Positions 33,925-42,699 of a stretch of 64,000 bases of DNA are shown piece after piece. The stretch comes from RGIG3528 sp045598045 (GTDB lineage: Bacteria > Bacillota > Clostridia > Lachnospirales > Lachnospiraceae): contig JAZLLG010000055.1 in NCBI GenBank assembly GCA_045598045.1, positions 1 to 64,000 of the forward strand. Direction: 5' to 3'. Every line of letters starts with the position of its first letter. Within the stretch, counting starts at the first letter, position 1. The notes under the pieces are model-generated. The model was not told the DNA's origin, ran no database searches, and worked only from the letters and a program-made list of their open reading frames with translations. Position numbers and translations under genes: made by a program.

Positions 33925-35370
33925 TTATTTAAATGCGTCTGCAGCAACTGTAACGTTGAGCTTTCTGTCATTTCCTTCAGGAGCCTTCGGCTTGTCGAAA
34001 TCAGGGTTTTCTCTCTTCTCTTTACGATACTTGAAGAACTCTGTTGCTACCTGCGGGAAAAGTGCATATGAGAGCACATCTTCATCCTGCTCAATCCATT
34101 CCTTGCACTCCTCACGGAACTTATCAAGCTGAGGCTCAATAAGGTCAGCGGGACGACAGGTAATGGGCGTCTGGTCTCCGATTGCTTTCTTAACAACATC
34201 AGGATTGAAAGGCTTAACGGTCTTACCGAATTCACCACTGAGAATCTTCTTGGATTCCTTTGTGATCATCTTGTAGCGTTCACCCTGAAGAACGTTAAGT
34301 ACGGCCTGTGTACCAACGATCTGAGATGAAGGAGTAACAAGAGGCGGCTCACCGAAGTCCTTACGAACATTGGGGATTTCCTTGAGAACGTCGTCGTACT
34401 TGTCTTCTGCGTTAGCTTCTTTAAGCTGTGAAACAAGGTTTGAAAGCATTCCGCCGGGAACCTGATAAAGAAGTGTCTTGATGTTTACGCCGAGAACCTT
34501 GGGATTAAGGAGACCATCCTTGAGAACCTGCTCTCTGTAAGGTCTGAAGTAATCTGCGATTTCAGCGAGGAGATTCTGGTCGTAACCTGTGTCATAAGGT
34601 GTGCCCTTGAAGGTTTCAACCATAACTTCCGTAGCGGGCTGTGATGTACCCATTGAAAGAGGTGACATAGCACAGTCGATAACATCTGCACCTGCTTCAA
34701 CGGACTTTAAGTATGTCATTGCAGCAACGCCGGATGTGTAATGTGTATGCATCTGAAGAGGAATCTTGGATCCGTTCTTAAGTGCCGTAACAAGCTCTGT
34801 AGCCTGATAAGGAAGGAGAAGTCCTGCCATATCCTTGATACAAATGGAATCTGCACCAAGCTCTTCAACGGACTTAGCCATCTTCTCCCAGTACTCAAGT
34901 GTATAAGCATCACCAAGTGTGTAGGAAAGAGCAATCTGAGCATGACCGCCTTCCTTCTTTGCTGCCTTAACTGCTGTCTCAAGGTTTCTGAGATCGTTGA
35001 AGCAGTCGAAGATACGGATGATATCGATACCGTTTGCAATGGACTTCTGAACGAAGTATTCAACAACATCGTCGGAATAATGGTTATAACCGAGAATGTT
35101 CTGGCCTCTGAAAAGCATCTGAAGCTTTGTGTTCTTGAAGCCCTTACGAAGCTGTCTTAATCTCTCCCAAGGATCTTCCTTGAGGAAACGAAGACATGAA
35201 TCGAATGTTGCGCCGCCCCAGCACTCTACCGAGTGGAAGCCAACCTTATCCATCTTGTCGATGATAGGAAGCATCTCAGAGGTGGGCATTCTTGTAGCTA
35301 TAAGTGACTGATGGGCATCACGAAGTATTGTTTCGGTAATGCCGATAGGTTTCTTTGTAAGTTCTGCCAT
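33925..35370 (-). CDS. oadA: Oxaloacetate decarboxylase alpha subunit (carboxyltransferase)
   Basis: A 481-residue biotin-dependent carboxyltransferase of the PYC/OadA class. It has the RDAHQSLIATRM motif near residue 18, IKDMAGLLLPYQA with the catalytic Lys near 177, and the metal-binding MHTHYTSG near 206. It stops before a biotinyl domain, which is encoded as a separate gene upstream. Together with OadB and OadG it should release CO2 from oxaloacetate and drive Na+ export. Pyruvate carboxylase subunit B is the alternative, but oadB in the operon favours the Na+ pump. Confidence 0.92.
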   Translation of the reverse strand: MAELTKKPIGITETILRDAHQSLIATRMPTSEMLPIIDKMDKVGFHSVECWGGATFDSCLRFLKEDPWERLRQLRKGFKNTKLQMLFRGQNILGYNHYSDDVVEYFVQKSIANGIDIIRIFDCFNDLRNLETAVKAAKKEGGHAQIALSYTLGDAYTLEYWEKMAKSVEELGADSICIKDMAGLLLPYQATELVTALKNGSKIPLQMHTHYTSGVAAMTYLKSVEAGADVIDCAMSPLSMGTSQPATEVMVETFKGTPYDTGYDQNLLAEIADYFRPYREQVLKDGLLNPKVLGVNIKTLLYQVPGGMLSNLVSQLKEANAEDKYDDVLKEIPNVRKDFGEPPLVTPSSQIVGTQAVLNVLQGERYKMITKESKKILSGEFGKTVKPFNPDVVKKAIGDQTPITCRPADLIEPQLDKFREECKEWIEQDEDVLSYALFPQVATEFFKYRKEKRENPDFDKPKAPEGNDRKLNVTVAADAFK

Positions 35371-35382
35371 TTCAAGCCTCCA

Positions 35383-36657
35383 TTAAACACCGAAAATAGC
35401 CATGAATACGCCTGCTGCAACAGCTGTACCGATAACACCTGCTACGTTGGGGCCCATAGCGTGCATGAGAAGGAAGTTTGTAGGATCTTCTTTCGATCCG
35501 ACCTTCTGTGATACACGGGCTGCCATAGGAACTGCGGATACACCGGCTGAACCGATAAGAGGATTAATCTTACCGCCCGAAAGCTTACTCATAAGTTTTC
35601 CGAGAAGTACACCGCCTGCCGTACCGAATGCAAAGGCAATAAGTCCGAGGATAACGATTTTGATTGTTGTCCACTGAAGGAAGTTCTCAGCGCTTGTTGA
35701 AGCACCTACGGATGTACCGAGCATGATAACTACGATGTACATAAGAGCGTTCTGTGCTGTTTCTGAAAGAGCATCCGTAACGCCGCACTCCTTGAAGAGG
35801 TTACCGAGCATAAGCATACCGATAAGGGGAGCTGTTGAAGGAAGAAGAAGTGCAACAACTGTAGTAACAACGATAGGGAAAAGGATTTTCTCTAACTTTG
35901 AAACAGGACGAAGCTGCTCCATCTTGATCTGACGCTCTTCCTTTGTTGTAAGGAGCTTCATGATAGGCGGCTGAATGATAGGAACAAGTGACATGTAAGA
36001 ATATGCCGCAACTGCGATAGGACCCATGAGGTCAGTCTGACCAAGCTTACTTGCAAGGAAAATGGATGTAGGGCCGTCTGCGCCACCGATAATGGAGATG
36101 GCTGCTGCTGCTTCACCATTGAAGCCCATGAGAATTGCAAGAAGATAAGCTACGAAAATACCAAGCTGAGCTGCTGCACCAAGAAGGAAGCTCTTGGGAT
36201 TTGCAATGAGGGGACCGAAATCTGTACCTGCACCAACTCCGAGGAAGATAAGTGAAGGGAAAATTGCCCACTCGTCAAGTGTGAAGAAATAACGGAGAAG
36301 TCCGCCTGCTGTCTCTCTTGATTCAACGGAAAGGAGTGATAAATAGAACTTGCTTTCTTCGTCAAGGAGGTTACCTGCCATGTCGAAGAACTTTCCGCCT
36401 TCGGTGTAATAGAGAGCTGCACCATCCGATCCGAAGAATGTCGTGATGGGTTTAGCCATAATTTCGGGATAAATATTAACAAGGAGCATACCGAATGCAA
36501 TCGGTATAAGAAGAAGAGGTTCAAAGCCCTTCTTAATTCCGAGCCAAAGGAAAAACAGTGCAACACCAATCATAATCCAGTTGCCCCAGTAGAGATTGGC
36601 AAATGCAGTCTGTTCCCATAAATTTAATAACGTTTCACCAATGTTCATGGAAAACAT
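35383..36657 (-). CDS. oadB: Na+-transporting decarboxylase beta subunit
   Basis: A 424-residue integral membrane subunit of the OadB/MmdB/GcdB family with about ten hydrophobic segments. The conserved 'AISIIGGADGPTSIFLASKL' segment near residue 187 carries the Asp implicated in Na+ and CO2 handling. It decarboxylates carboxybiotin and pumps Na+ outward. It lies between the biotin carrier and oadA. Confidence 0.95.
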   Translation of the reverse strand: MFSMNIGETLLNLWEQTAFANLYWGNWIMIGVALFFLWLGIKKGFEPLLLIPIAFGMLLVNIYPEIMAKPITTFFGSDGAALYYTEGGKFFDMAGNLLDEESKFYLSLLSVESRETAGGLLRYFFTLDEWAIFPSLIFLGVGAGTDFGPLIANPKSFLLGAAAQLGIFVAYLLAILMGFNGEAAAAISIIGGADGPTSIFLASKLGQTDLMGPIAVAAYSYMSLVPIIQPPIMKLLTTKEERQIKMEQLRPVSKLEKILFPIVVTTVVALLLPSTAPLIGMLMLGNLFKECGVTDALSETAQNALMYIVVIMLGTSVGASTSAENFLQWTTIKIVILGLIAFAFGTAGGVLLGKLMSKLSGGKINPLIGSAGVSAVPMAARVSQKVGSKEDPTNFLLMHAMGPNVAGVIGTAVAAGVFMAIFGV

Positions 36658-36688
36658 CCTTTCATAAGTTTGTTTTGTTTACAGGAAA

Positions 36689-37030
36689 TTAGTTGAGTGT
36701 AGCTAAAACTGCGCCGGACTCTACCTTATCGTTTACGTTTACGTTAATGGAAGCAATAACACCGTCCTGAGGTGCAACTACTTCGTTTTCCATCTTCATT
36801 GCTTCAAATGTGATAACAGGCTGACCCTTCTTAACTGCTGTGCCTGCGGGAGCCTTGATAGAAAGAATTTTGCCGCCCATGGGAGCTGTAATCTTTACGC
36901 CGCCCTGAGGACCTGCGGGAGCTGCTGCCTTGGGAGCTTCCTTAGCTGCCTGTGCAACGCCTGCACCGTTTCCTTCTTCTACTGTAACAGCATATACATT
37001 TCCGTTAATTGTAATTGTGTAGTTCTTCAT
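36689..37030 (-). CDS. Biotin carrier protein of the decarboxylase
   Basis: A 113-residue protein with an N-terminal beta strand pair, an Ala/Pro-rich linker (about 26-46) and a biotinyl domain with the attachment site EAMKMENEV near residue 76. It carries CO2 between OadA and OadB. In some relatives this domain is fused to OadA; here it is free, as in gamma-chain/biotin protein pairs of methylmalonyl-CoA decarboxylases. Confidence 0.95.
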   Translation of the reverse strand: MKNYTITINGNVYAVTVEEGNGAGVAQAAKEAPKAAAPAGPQGGVKITAPMGGKILSIKAPAGTAVKKGQPVITFEAMKMENEVVAPQDGVIASINVNVNDKVESGAVLATLN

Positions 37031-37051
37031 TTTACTTTTCTCCTTCGATGA

Positions 37052-37417
37052 TTATGAAATCTTTTTGATAGAACGTACTACTATTCCGTCTTTAAAGAAA
37101 TTGCCCTTGGATTCCTCGTACTCTGAAATTGCGGCTGTAGCAATAGCAACAAGCTCAAAGTTGTCGATGGAAAGCTCTCCTGCCGCAATCTGTGAAACAG
37201 CATTTTCAATACCGTTCTTTGCGACGTCGTTGGCAGCGTTCTTTTCGGACTTCTTCTGCTCGATTTTCCCGATGATGGAGAAAAGCGAGATTACGAAACT
37301 GATGAAAACAAGTGCAACAAACACAACAACCAAACCGATGATTGTGTTTACCCCGGCATCAGCCAAAGGGCCTTGTGTTTTTGCCCACCAGTCAGCCAAT
37401 AAAGCAAGACAGTTCAT
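37052..37417 (-). CDS. oadG: Na+-transporting decarboxylase gamma subunit (OadG)
   Basis: A 121-residue protein with one N-terminal membrane helix (about residues 22-46) and a charged cytosolic tail, the shape of OadG/MmdD subunits that tether the carboxyltransferase to the beta subunit. The assignment relies on the shape and on the operon position just upstream of the biotin carrier. It is the first gene of the operon. Confidence 0.82.
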   Translation of the reverse strand: MNCLALLADWWAKTQGPLADAGVNTIIGLVVVFVALVFISFVISLFSIIGKIEQKKSEKNAANDVAKNGIENAVSQIAAGELSIDNFELVAIATAAISEYEESKGNFFKDGIVVRSIKKIS

Positions 37418-37423
37418 ACATTT

Positions 37424-37512
37424 GCCTCCTGATTTATTATTTACGGGACTTTTAACTTGTAACCGCTTTCGCCTGTTGCTCGTTAAAAACTGTTTAAAAC
37501 AGTGAGACCCGA
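37424..37512 (-). promoter_or_regulatory. Structured leader of the oad operon (candidate)
   Basis: About 110 bases separate the promoter from oadG. They hold an ACTGTTT / AAACAGT hairpin (37503-37489), CGGG...CCCG pairing across about 65 bases (37511 to 37444), and AGGAGG near the start codon. The fold is my own pairing; I do not recognise a known riboswitch. Confidence 0.35.
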
Positions 37513-37527
37513 ATTTCTCTCAATTAT

Positions 37528-37556
37528 ATTATGGCACTTTTAATTTGCCATTGCAA
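37528..37556 (-). promoter_or_regulatory. Promoter of the oad operon with embedded inverted repeat
   Basis: TTGCAA at 37556-37551, a 17-base spacer and CATAAT at 37533-37528. Between the two boxes lies TGGCA-N9-TGCCA (37550-37532), a possible operator. Confidence 0.65.
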
Positions 37557-37662
37557 CACTTGTATTTATTATATTTTGCCTACTTATTATTAAAAAAAAC
37601 ACTCATTGAAGAATTTAAACGCAAAAACAGTTATATACAATTAAATTACAGGTAAATATAGA

Positions 37663-37702
37663 TAAAAAAAGAGGGAAAAACCGTAAAACGGAATTTCCCT
37701 TA
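37663..37702 (-). terminator. Terminator of recA-recX
   Basis: AAGGGAAA...TTTCCC with inner CCG/CGG pairs, then a run of seven T on the minus strand, 5 bases past the recX stop. Confidence 0.88.
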
Positions 37703-37706
37703 TAAA

Positions 37707-38363
37707 TTAATCAAACTCAGATAAAGTTAAGGCTTTACGTATGTTTTCACTCTTAAAGCCTTTACGAAAAAGCTTTGCAGCAAGCTTCTGCCTTTCGTCA
37801 TATTCCAACGCGGAAATGATTTCGGGAGTAAGATGCTTTTTCTTTAGAATCGAGACTATCACTTCCGTTTCATGCTCTGCAGACGCGGACGAATCATCAA
37901 AAGCACAATCCTCCGTTTCTTCAGAGGCTGCCCGGTAAGCCGTGCTGACCGCCTCTTCGGAAACCTCTTCGGAAATGCCATGCTTTTTAAGCACTTCTCT
38001 CACTTCACGAATACTTTTATTATCTCTGTTTGCCCTCACAAGCTGTTTGGCGACTCTTAAATCATCAAGATAATGGTAGGAATCAAGATAATCAAGTATG
38101 GCTCCCGTAAGAGCTTCATTATAGCCGTCTTCGCTAAGCTTATCGGTAAGTTCCTTAACGGAACGGTCACGCCTTACAAGAAGATTCATAGCCCTTCTTT
38201 TTCCATAGACAAGCATATCCTTAAAAAGGCGGTTGTATTCCTCTTCGGAAAGCTCTTCGGCCTTTTTATCGACCATGCCCTTATAGACGACAATGAATTC
38301 TCCGTCTTCAAAAACAACTTTGTCCTTTGACTTTGTGAACTCGACAATTTCAGATATAAGCAA
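37707..38363 (-). CDS. recX: RecX-family regulator of RecA
   Basis: A 218-residue RecX. Three-helix repeats are visible, including 'AMNLLVRRDRSVKELTDKL' near residue 57 and 'YLDDLRVAKQLVRANRDN' near 97. RecX binds RecA filaments and limits strand exchange. It directly follows recA by 2 bases. The insertion around residues 150-170 is acidic and Ser-rich, which is common in this variable family. Confidence 0.9.
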   Translation of the reverse strand: MLISEIVEFTKSKDKVVFEDGEFIVVYKGMVDKKAEELSEEEYNRLFKDMLVYGKRRAMNLLVRRDRSVKELTDKLSEDGYNEALTGAILDYLDSYHYLDDLRVAKQLVRANRDNKSIREVREVLKKHGISEEVSEEAVSTAYRAASEETEDCAFDDSSASAEHETEVIVSILKKKHLTPEIISALEYDERQKLAAKLFRKGFKSENIRKALTLSEFD

Positions 38364-38365
38364 AA

Positions 38366-39379
38366 CTATACTTCCTTATGAAGAGGCGTAAAGCCGAACT
38401 TTTCACGTACAAGATCTTCGATTTCCAGAAGCACTTCGGGATTCTGTTCAAGATATGCTTTAACATTCTCCCTGCCCTGGCCGATTTTCTCATCCTTATA
38501 AGCAAACCATGCGCCGGACTTAACGACAATATTCTGAGCAACGGCAAGATCAAGAATTTCACCTGTCTTGGAAATGCCTTTACCGAATACGATATCAAAC
38601 TCGGCCTCCTTAAACGGCGGAGCGACCTTATTCTTAACGACTTTGATTTTGGTGTGGTTACCGACTGTTTCACCGCCGACTTTTATGGACTCCACACGTC
38701 TTACATCAAGACGAACGGAGGCATAAAACTTAAGAGCTCGTCCACCTGTTGTGGTTTCGGGGTTACCGAACATGACGCCAAGCTTTTCACGGAGCTGGTT
38801 AATGAAGATAACAACGCAGTTTGACTTGCTTATTGCAGCCGTAAGCTTACGAAGAGCCTGAGACATAAGTCTTGCCTGAAGTCCCATATGAGCGTCGCCC
38901 ATATCTCCTTCAATTTCAGCCTTCGGAACAAGAGCTGCAACAGAGTCAACGATAATGATGTCAACAGCACCGGAGCGAACCATTGTCTCTGTGATTTCAA
39001 GAGCCTGTTCACCGTTATCCGGCTGAGAAATGTAGAGATTGTCGATATCAACACCGATATTTTTCGCATAAGCCGGATCGAGTGCATGCTCTGCATCAAT
39101 AAAGCCTGCAATTCCGCCAAGCTTCTGTACTTCGGAAACAACATGAAGAGCAACCGTTGTTTTACCTGATGATTCAGGTCCGTAAATTTCTATAATTCTT
39201 CCCTTGGGAATACCACCAACACCAAGAGCGATGTCAAGTGAAAGAGACCCCGTGGGAACGGCCTCAACGTTCATATGACTTGCCGAATCGCCGAGTTTCA
39301 TAACCGAGCCCTTGCCGTATGACTTCTCAATCTGAGCCAAAGCAGCATCGAGGGCTTTCATTTTTTCACTGTCTGCCAT
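38366..39379 (-). CDS. recA: Recombinase RecA
   Basis: A 337-residue RecA for homologous recombination and SOS induction. Walker A is GPESSGKTT near residue 66, and the L1/L2 DNA-binding loops are present (for example 'MGLQARLMSQALRKL' near 163). The C-terminus is short, ending REKFGFTPLHKEV. A longer frame begins at 39433, but the ATG at 39379 has AAGGAG upstream and gives the normal N-terminus. Confidence 0.98.
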   Translation of the reverse strand: MADSEKMKALDAALAQIEKSYGKGSVMKLGDSASHMNVEAVPTGSLSLDIALGVGGIPKGRIIEIYGPESSGKTTVALHVVSEVQKLGGIAGFIDAEHALDPAYAKNIGVDIDNLYISQPDNGEQALEITETMVRSGAVDIIIVDSVAALVPKAEIEGDMGDAHMGLQARLMSQALRKLTAAISKSNCVVIFINQLREKLGVMFGNPETTTGGRALKFYASVRLDVRRVESIKVGGETVGNHTKIKVVKNKVAPPFKEAEFDIVFGKGISKTGEILDLAVAQNIVVKSGAWFAYKDEKIGQGRENVKAYLEQNPEVLLEIEDLVREKFGFTPLHKEV

Positions 39380-39460
39380 AAAAACTTCTCCTTCTCGGAT
39401 TAACAATGCGGTCACGACGCAATGAGAATCCACTATTTCTTGAATTTCGGAAACATAAAA

Positions 39461-39489
39461 ATTTTACCAAACCGTACTCTCCTTTTCAA
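39461..39489 (-). promoter_or_regulatory. Sigma-A promoter for recA-recX
   Basis: TTGAAA at 39489-39484, a 17-base spacer and TAAAAT at 39466-39461. No LexA box of the CGAAC-N4-GTTCG type overlaps it. Confidence 0.75.
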
Positions 39490-39544
39490 GGGTACATGTT
39501 CATTTTATCATATATATTCAGGAAAAATTTCCCCATCGTAATTT

Positions 39545-39585
39545 AATAATAAATCGACGGGCAGATTAATAAACCTGCCCGTCAG
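39545..39585 (-). terminator. Terminator after the small membrane protein gene
   Basis: Perfect 9-bp stem GACGGGCAG / CTGCCCGTC with a 10-base loop, followed by the T-rich GATTTATTATT. Confidence 0.75.
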
Positions 39586-39601
39586 CTCTCACAAAGATCA
39601 T

Positions 39602-39931
39602 TTATTTATCATTTTCCTGCTCGTCTTTAAGAGTCGAATCCTCCTTAGCGTACTTCTCAAGCTCTTTCCTTTCGTAGTAGCGCTTGTCATTCGCAGACTT
39701 TACTGCACAGGCGATAATAATGATTATCATTGCAGCGGAAAATATAAATACAATAAAAAGCGATATTCCGAAAAATACGGGAGCCCAATGACCAAGTATG
39801 CCTGTTTCGGCAACATGTTTTTTCAGATTTGCAGAGCAAATCAGGTCAATGCAAATACCGATAACAGGTAACAAAATATCAACAGATATTGTTAAAATTA
39901 TTAAAATCAAAATCCGCTTATTCTTCTTCAT
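39602..39931 (-). CDS. Small membrane protein, unknown function
   Basis: A 109-residue protein with two hydrophobic helices (about residues 7-33 and 50-77), a short Cys-containing outer or inner loop between them, and a charged Lys/Glu-rich tail. I do not recognise a family. It starts 6 bases after the stop of the Thr/Pro-rich surface protein and shares its terminator, so the two are probably co-expressed. Confidence 0.75.
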   Translation of the reverse strand: MKKNKRILILIILTISVDILLPVIGICIDLICSANLKKHVAETGILGHWAPVFFGISLFIVFIFSAAMIIIIIACAVKSANDKRYYERKELEKYAKEDSTLKDEQENDK

Positions 39932-39937
39932 AAAGAT

Positions 39938-41617
39938 TTATTCCTGTTTTTTATCTTTTCCTTTTCGGTTTCTAAATATTATGAAACAGCCCAAAGCGGC
40001 TAAAATAACTATTCCTTCTATCAGTGCCACCACTAACCAGGGGAATTCCTTTTTGCCGTCTGTTTCCGCAGGTACGGGTGTAGGTGTAGCCGGAACAACA
40101 GTAGGCTCCGAAACAGGCGTCGTTTCGTCCGGCTTATTTACGGCAGGTATTGGCGTAGGTGTTGTCTCAACAGTGATTACATCTGAAGCCTGTGTTACGG
40201 CAGGCTCGGGAGTAGGTGTATTGGGCACTGACGTAGTCTGCACAGGATTTGTCGCTGTTGCTTCAGGTGCAGGGGTACTTGTAGCTGTCGGTACCGGTGT
40301 AGGGGTATTCGTGGCTGTCGGTACCGGTGTAGGAGTATTCGTGGCTGTCGGTACCGGTGTAGGAGTGTTTGTTGCTGTCGTGGTTGGCGTAGGAGTGTTT
40401 GTGGCTGTCGGTACCGGTGTAGGGGTGTTTGTTGCTGTCGGTACCGGTGTAGGGGTGTTTGTTGCTGTCGGGGTTGGCGTTGGAACTTCCTTTTTCGGGC
40501 ATACATAAGCATGCGAAATCATTCTTCTTCCATGTGGACCGGATTGTCCGAACAAAGTGTCGATATCAGCATTATGTCCGTTCACCTTAATATCGATATC
40601 CTTCGTTTTTGATTTTTCCGGCCATACATACCCGTTTTCGGGCTCAACCACAATAACTATAGAGTATTGCTTTCCTGCAACAAAAGGTTCGTCCCCGTTC
40701 TTCCTGCTGTCGGTGTTATTGTACCAATATAAGTTATCGGTTGTATCAGCCAAAGCCACATTTTTCGAATCTATTACATATGACAGATTTGGTTTTTCAC
40801 CTTCCACAGGTTCTTTAACGCCTGAAATACTGATATTGGTAATAGTTTCCGGGCAAGTATATTCAAGCGAAATCATTTTATAATCTTTCTTGCCCGATTG
40901 ACCATATAAACCGTCAAGAGAAGCTTTTTTTTCGTTAATCTTAACGTCTATATTATCCGTTTCTGATTTTTCCGGCCATTCAAACCCGAATACAGGCTTG
41001 ACCAAAATAACAAAAGAGTAATGCTTGCCTGCAACAAAAGGTGCGTCCCCGTTCATCCTGCTGTCGGTGTTATTGTACCAATATAAGTTATTGGATGTAT
41101 CAGCCAAAGCCACATTATTCGAATCTATTACATATGACAGATTGGGTACTTCTCCTTCCGCAGGTTCCGTAACACCCGAAATTGAAATGTTTTTTATAAC
41201 ATAATTACAAGAATAACTTATTTCAGCCTGCCAATAATCGCCACCGGGAATCCACTTAACTTTCTTCTTATCAGAACCATTGAATATAGCGCTGAATGTT
41301 TTTTCATCAAGGTCGTAGGAATTCTTAAGTCTGAATGCTATGGCAAGTGTATATAAGTTGCCTTCTTTAAATTTACCTTCAAAAATATGTCCATTTGAAT
41401 CATACCAGAACAGCTCGAAATAAGAAGTAACATCTTCAATAGGCTTTCCATCAATGGTAATCGTACACTTTACAGAATCCGATTGGTTGTAAACAGTAAA
41501 TGATAAATCGTCAACCTTCATCTCCTTAAGCATAGTAGATGCAAATACATTTTTTGCCGGCACTAAACTCAATGCCAGAAGCATACAAAACATAAAACAG
41601 CAAAAATATTTTTTCAT
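39938..41617 (-). CDS. Cell-surface protein with Thr/Pro-rich stalk
   Basis: A 559-residue secreted protein. The signal peptide (residues 1-27, cut near VFA) is followed by a unique N-terminal domain (about 28-135), two copies of a roughly 115-residue domain (about 141-255 and 258-373, each with NLSYVIDS and LYWYNNTDSR), a long Thr/Pro/Ala stalk with repeated TATNTPTPVP units (about 379-500), and a C-terminal membrane helix plus basic tail (about 525-559). This is the layout of a membrane-anchored protein with a wall-spanning stalk. GGAGGG lies just before the ATG. The function of the repeated domain is unknown to me. Confidence 0.9.
   Translation of the reverse strand: MKKYFCCFMFCMLLALSLVPAKNVFASTMLKEMKVDDLSFTVYNQSDSVKCTITIDGKPIEDVTSYFELFWYDSNGHIFEGKFKEGNLYTLAIAFRLKNSYDLDEKTFSAIFNGSDKKKVKWIPGGDYWQAEISYSCNYVIKNISISGVTEPAEGEVPNLSYVIDSNNVALADTSNNLYWYNNTDSRMNGDAPFVAGKHYSFVILVKPVFGFEWPEKSETDNIDVKINEKKASLDGLYGQSGKKDYKMISLEYTCPETITNISISGVKEPVEGEKPNLSYVIDSKNVALADTTDNLYWYNNTDSRKNGDEPFVAGKQYSIVIVVEPENGYVWPEKSKTKDIDIKVNGHNADIDTLFGQSGPHGRRMISHAYVCPKKEVPTPTPTATNTPTPVPTATNTPTPVPTATNTPTPTTTATNTPTPVPTATNTPTPVPTATNTPTPVPTATSTPAPEATATNPVQTTSVPNTPTPEPAVTQASDVITVETTPTPIPAVNKPDETTPVSEPTVVPATPTPVPAETDGKKEFPWLVVALIEGIVILAALGCFIIFRNRKGKDKKQE
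40253..40492 (-). repeat. 30-bp tandem repeats encoding TATNTPTPVP
   Basis: About eight in-frame copies of a 30-base unit (GGTACCGGTGTAGG is the most constant part on the plus strand) encode the Thr/Pro stalk. A few units vary to TTT or PAPEA. Confidence 0.92.
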
Positions 41618-41672
41618 CGGAGCCCTCCATATATTAGTCCACTCTTCGGCAATGGAATTTCTTAAATTATAA

Positions 41673-41701
41673 TTTTAACTCTTCATAACTCAACGAACAA
41701 T
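41673..41701 (-). promoter_or_regulatory. Possible promoter for the Thr/Pro-rich protein
   Basis: TTGTTC at 41701-41696, a 17-base spacer and TAAAAT at 41678-41673. The -35 match is poor. Confidence 0.4.
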
Positions 41702-41784
41702 AAACTCGTTATAAACAACAAAAAAATATCACAAAGACATCTTCCAAACAGATGCCTGACTTTATGGATTGTCGTTTTCTCACA

Positions 41785-41817
41785 CAAAAAGCCCCGAAGA
41801 TTTCGACAACCTCCGGG
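41785..41817 (-). terminator. Terminator of the rnc-smc-ftsY operon
   Basis: CCCGGAG pairs with CTTCGGG (one G-T pair), then CTTTTTG. It starts 8 bases after the ftsY stop. Confidence 0.8.
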
Positions 41818-41824
41818 AATATCT

Positions 41825-42688
41825 TTACTCGAACAACCCATCCACATATTCGGAAGGATTGAACTTCTTTAACGTATCAATCTTCTCTCCTACACCGATG
41901 TACTTTACGGGTACGGAAAGCTCTGACTGTATTGCGATTGCAATTCCTCCCTTTGCGGTTCCGTCAAGCTTTGTAATAACAATTCCCGTAACGGGAGCAA
42001 CTTCATTAAACTCACGAGCCTGAACAAGTGCGTTCTGGCCTGTTGTACCATCTACGACGACGAAGGTCTCTCTTGTAGCTTCAGGGAATTCACGATCGAT
42101 AACTTTATCTATCTTCTTAAGTTCATCCATAAGATTTTTCTTGTTCTGAAGACGACCGGCAGTATCAACTACAAGAATATCAGCATTTCTCGCCTTAGCG
42201 GCATTAATTCCGTCAAACACGACTGCTGCGGGATCCGAGCCCTCCTTCTGGGCGATTATGTCCACACCGGCTCTGTCGGCCCACTCGCTCAGCTGTTCGA
42301 TTGCAGCGGCTCGGAAAGTGTCCGCTGCTACTATGAGCACCTTTTTCCCTTGCTTTTTCAAGGTTGAAGCAAGCTTCCCGACAGTCGTTGTTTTGCCGAC
42401 ACCATTGACACCGATAAGAAGAATAACCGTCTTTTTGTTTTCGAAGTCGTAAGCGCCCTCGGGAACGTTCATCTGTTCCTTTATGGAATCCTTCAAAAGT
42501 TCCTTGCATGCTTCCGCTTCTTTGACTTTGTTTTCTTTTACTTTTCGCTTAAGTGCTTCGATAATGTTTTCGGTTGTATTGATTCCGACATCGGCCATAA
42601 CAAGAGTTTCTTCGATTTCTTCATAGAACTCATCGTTTAACTCCTTATGGCTTGTAAAAAGACTTTTAAGCTTTGAAAATAATCCCAA
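41825..42688 (-). CDS. ftsY: SRP receptor FtsY
   Basis: A 287-residue NG-domain GTPase that receives the SRP-ribosome complex at the membrane. It shows GVNGVGKTTTVGKLA near residue 94, DTAGRLQNK near 178 and TKLDGTAKGG near 240. It lacks the long acidic A domain of E. coli FtsY, which is normal in Firmicutes. Its partner Ffh is encoded at 5134-6483. It follows smc by 11 bases. Confidence 0.98.
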   Translation of the reverse strand: MGLFSKLKSLFTSHKELNDEFYEEIEETLVMADVGINTTENIIEALKRKVKENKVKEAEACKELLKDSIKEQMNVPEGAYDFENKKTVILLIGVNGVGKTTTVGKLASTLKKQGKKVLIVAADTFRAAAIEQLSEWADRAGVDIIAQKEGSDPAAVVFDGINAAKARNADILVVDTAGRLQNKKNLMDELKKIDKVIDREFPEATRETFVVVDGTTGQNALVQAREFNEVAPVTGIVITKLDGTAKGGIAIAIQSELSVPVKYIGVGEKIDTLKKFNPSEYVDGLFE

Positions 42689-42699
42689 AATAAAACTCC

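Noticed and set aside
39484..39505. Possible LexA box upstream of recA (GAACATGTAC)
   Set aside because: Only the GAAC half-site matches; the second half lacks GTTC with the right spacing. If recA is SOS-regulated here, the box differs from the Bacillus consensus.
39798..40508. Plus-strand frame of 236 codons with Gly/Val repeats
   Set aside because: It is the reverse reading of the Thr/Pro stalk repeats. The repeated DNA explains its regular look, and the minus frame has a signal peptide, domains and an anchor.
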